Shown here: piece after piece, positions 63,942-64,000 of the stretch
How the letters are laid out: each line of letters starts with the position of its first letter
Position numbering within the stretch: position 1 is the first letter of the stretch
Assembly: GCF_030160395.1 (NCBI RefSeq)
Contig: NZ_BSOG01000004.1
Location: forward strand, 1 to 64,000
Length of the DNA: 64,000 bases
Origin: Chitinimonas prasina
GTDB lineage: Bacteria > Pseudomonadota > Gammaproteobacteria > Burkholderiales > Chitinimonadaceae
Direction: 5' to 3'
Made by a program: the position numbers and the translations under genes
Notes under the pieces: generated by a model
The model's input: the letters and a program-made list of their open reading frames with translations, nothing else
What the model was told of the DNA's origin: nothing
Databases searched by the model: none

Positions 63942-64000
63942 TCACGCTGCCGCAGGGGCGGTGGCGGCCGGTTTGGTGGCCACCTGGGCGCACAACAGGT
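63942..64000 (-). CDS. fabZ: 3-hydroxyacyl-ACP dehydratase FabZ, C-terminal end
   Basis: Only the last 18 codons are in the window, ending TGA 63942-63944: [18 protein letters not shown]. The L-C-A stretch and position just before lpxA are those of FabZ in the lpxD-fabZ-lpxA-lpxB cluster. The Ala/Pro tail is longer than in enterobacteria. Confidence 0.7.
   Translation of the reverse strand, partial: LLCAQVATKPAATAPAAA

Overview
The window looks like the chromosome of a Gram-negative betaproteobacterium. The evidence is lipid A genes in the order lpxA-lpxB-rnhB behind the end of fabZ, a polyhydroxyalkanoate regulator and phasin, the flagellar stator pair motA/motB, a TonB-ExbB-ExbD system and a type VI secretion effector cluster. 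I cannot name the genus. Housekeeping genes are GC-rich. The toxin-tip and immunity regions are visibly richer in A and T and are the accessory parts.

Layout. 1-11,280: type VI effector island. It holds a VgrG tail, a DUF2169 adaptor and a 1,731-residue Rhs protein with a C-terminal AHH nuclease tip and its candidate immunity gene. Downstream is a trail of displaced Rhs ends: an orphan core with an LHH nuclease tip and SUKH immunity gene, a second core scar before a frameshifted SUKH gene, an intact SUKH gene, and a rearranged scar. 11,301-14,441: chemoreceptor with two family 3 solute-binding proteins. 14,843-20,705: AraC regulator divergent from an operon of an AGPS-like FAD oxidase, a GlpD-like flavoprotein and an FGGY kinase. 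20,819-21,988: a lipoprotein, an IS30 relic and a truncated methyltransferase. 22,274-24,263: glutathione-dependent formaldehyde detoxification.

24,263-27,031 is the most unusual stretch. Four consecutive start-less reading frames each begin with the same DNA junction (GTYCCARAC, encoding Val-Pro-Asn/Asp). The first three are each followed by a small candidate immunity gene, and the first two carry HExxH metallopeptidase motifs at nearly the same offset. I read it as an array of orphan polymorphic-toxin tips. Next to it (27,058-28,952) is a three-gene unit: a BetR-type regulator, an unannotated 49-codon ORF with a hydrophobic N-terminus, and a solo LuxR-like regulator.

29,114-30,533: phaR and a phasin with a clear PhaR-type operator. 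30,789-38,294: Opp/Yej-like peptide importer with a secreted M3 peptidase inside the operon. 38,438-42,330: TonB, ExbB, two ExbD and a TPR protein, preceded by two copies of an 11-bp-phased direct repeat. 43,126-43,429: two identical tRNA-Arg and one tRNA-Ser. 43,483-48,997: lysC, lplT, a cupin, ung, a PilZ-like gene and a PhyH dioxygenase. 49,222-54,804: dsbA, a small exported protein, a stand-alone DsbD N-domain, lspA and DUF3703 next to a Cd/Zn/Pb P-type ATPase and its divergent MerR regulator. 55,165-64,000: an EamA transporter whose stop codon was hit by a 266-bp MITE-like element, a TrmH-type methyltransferase, an HDOD protein, a membrane methyltransferase, motB, motA and the lipid A genes.
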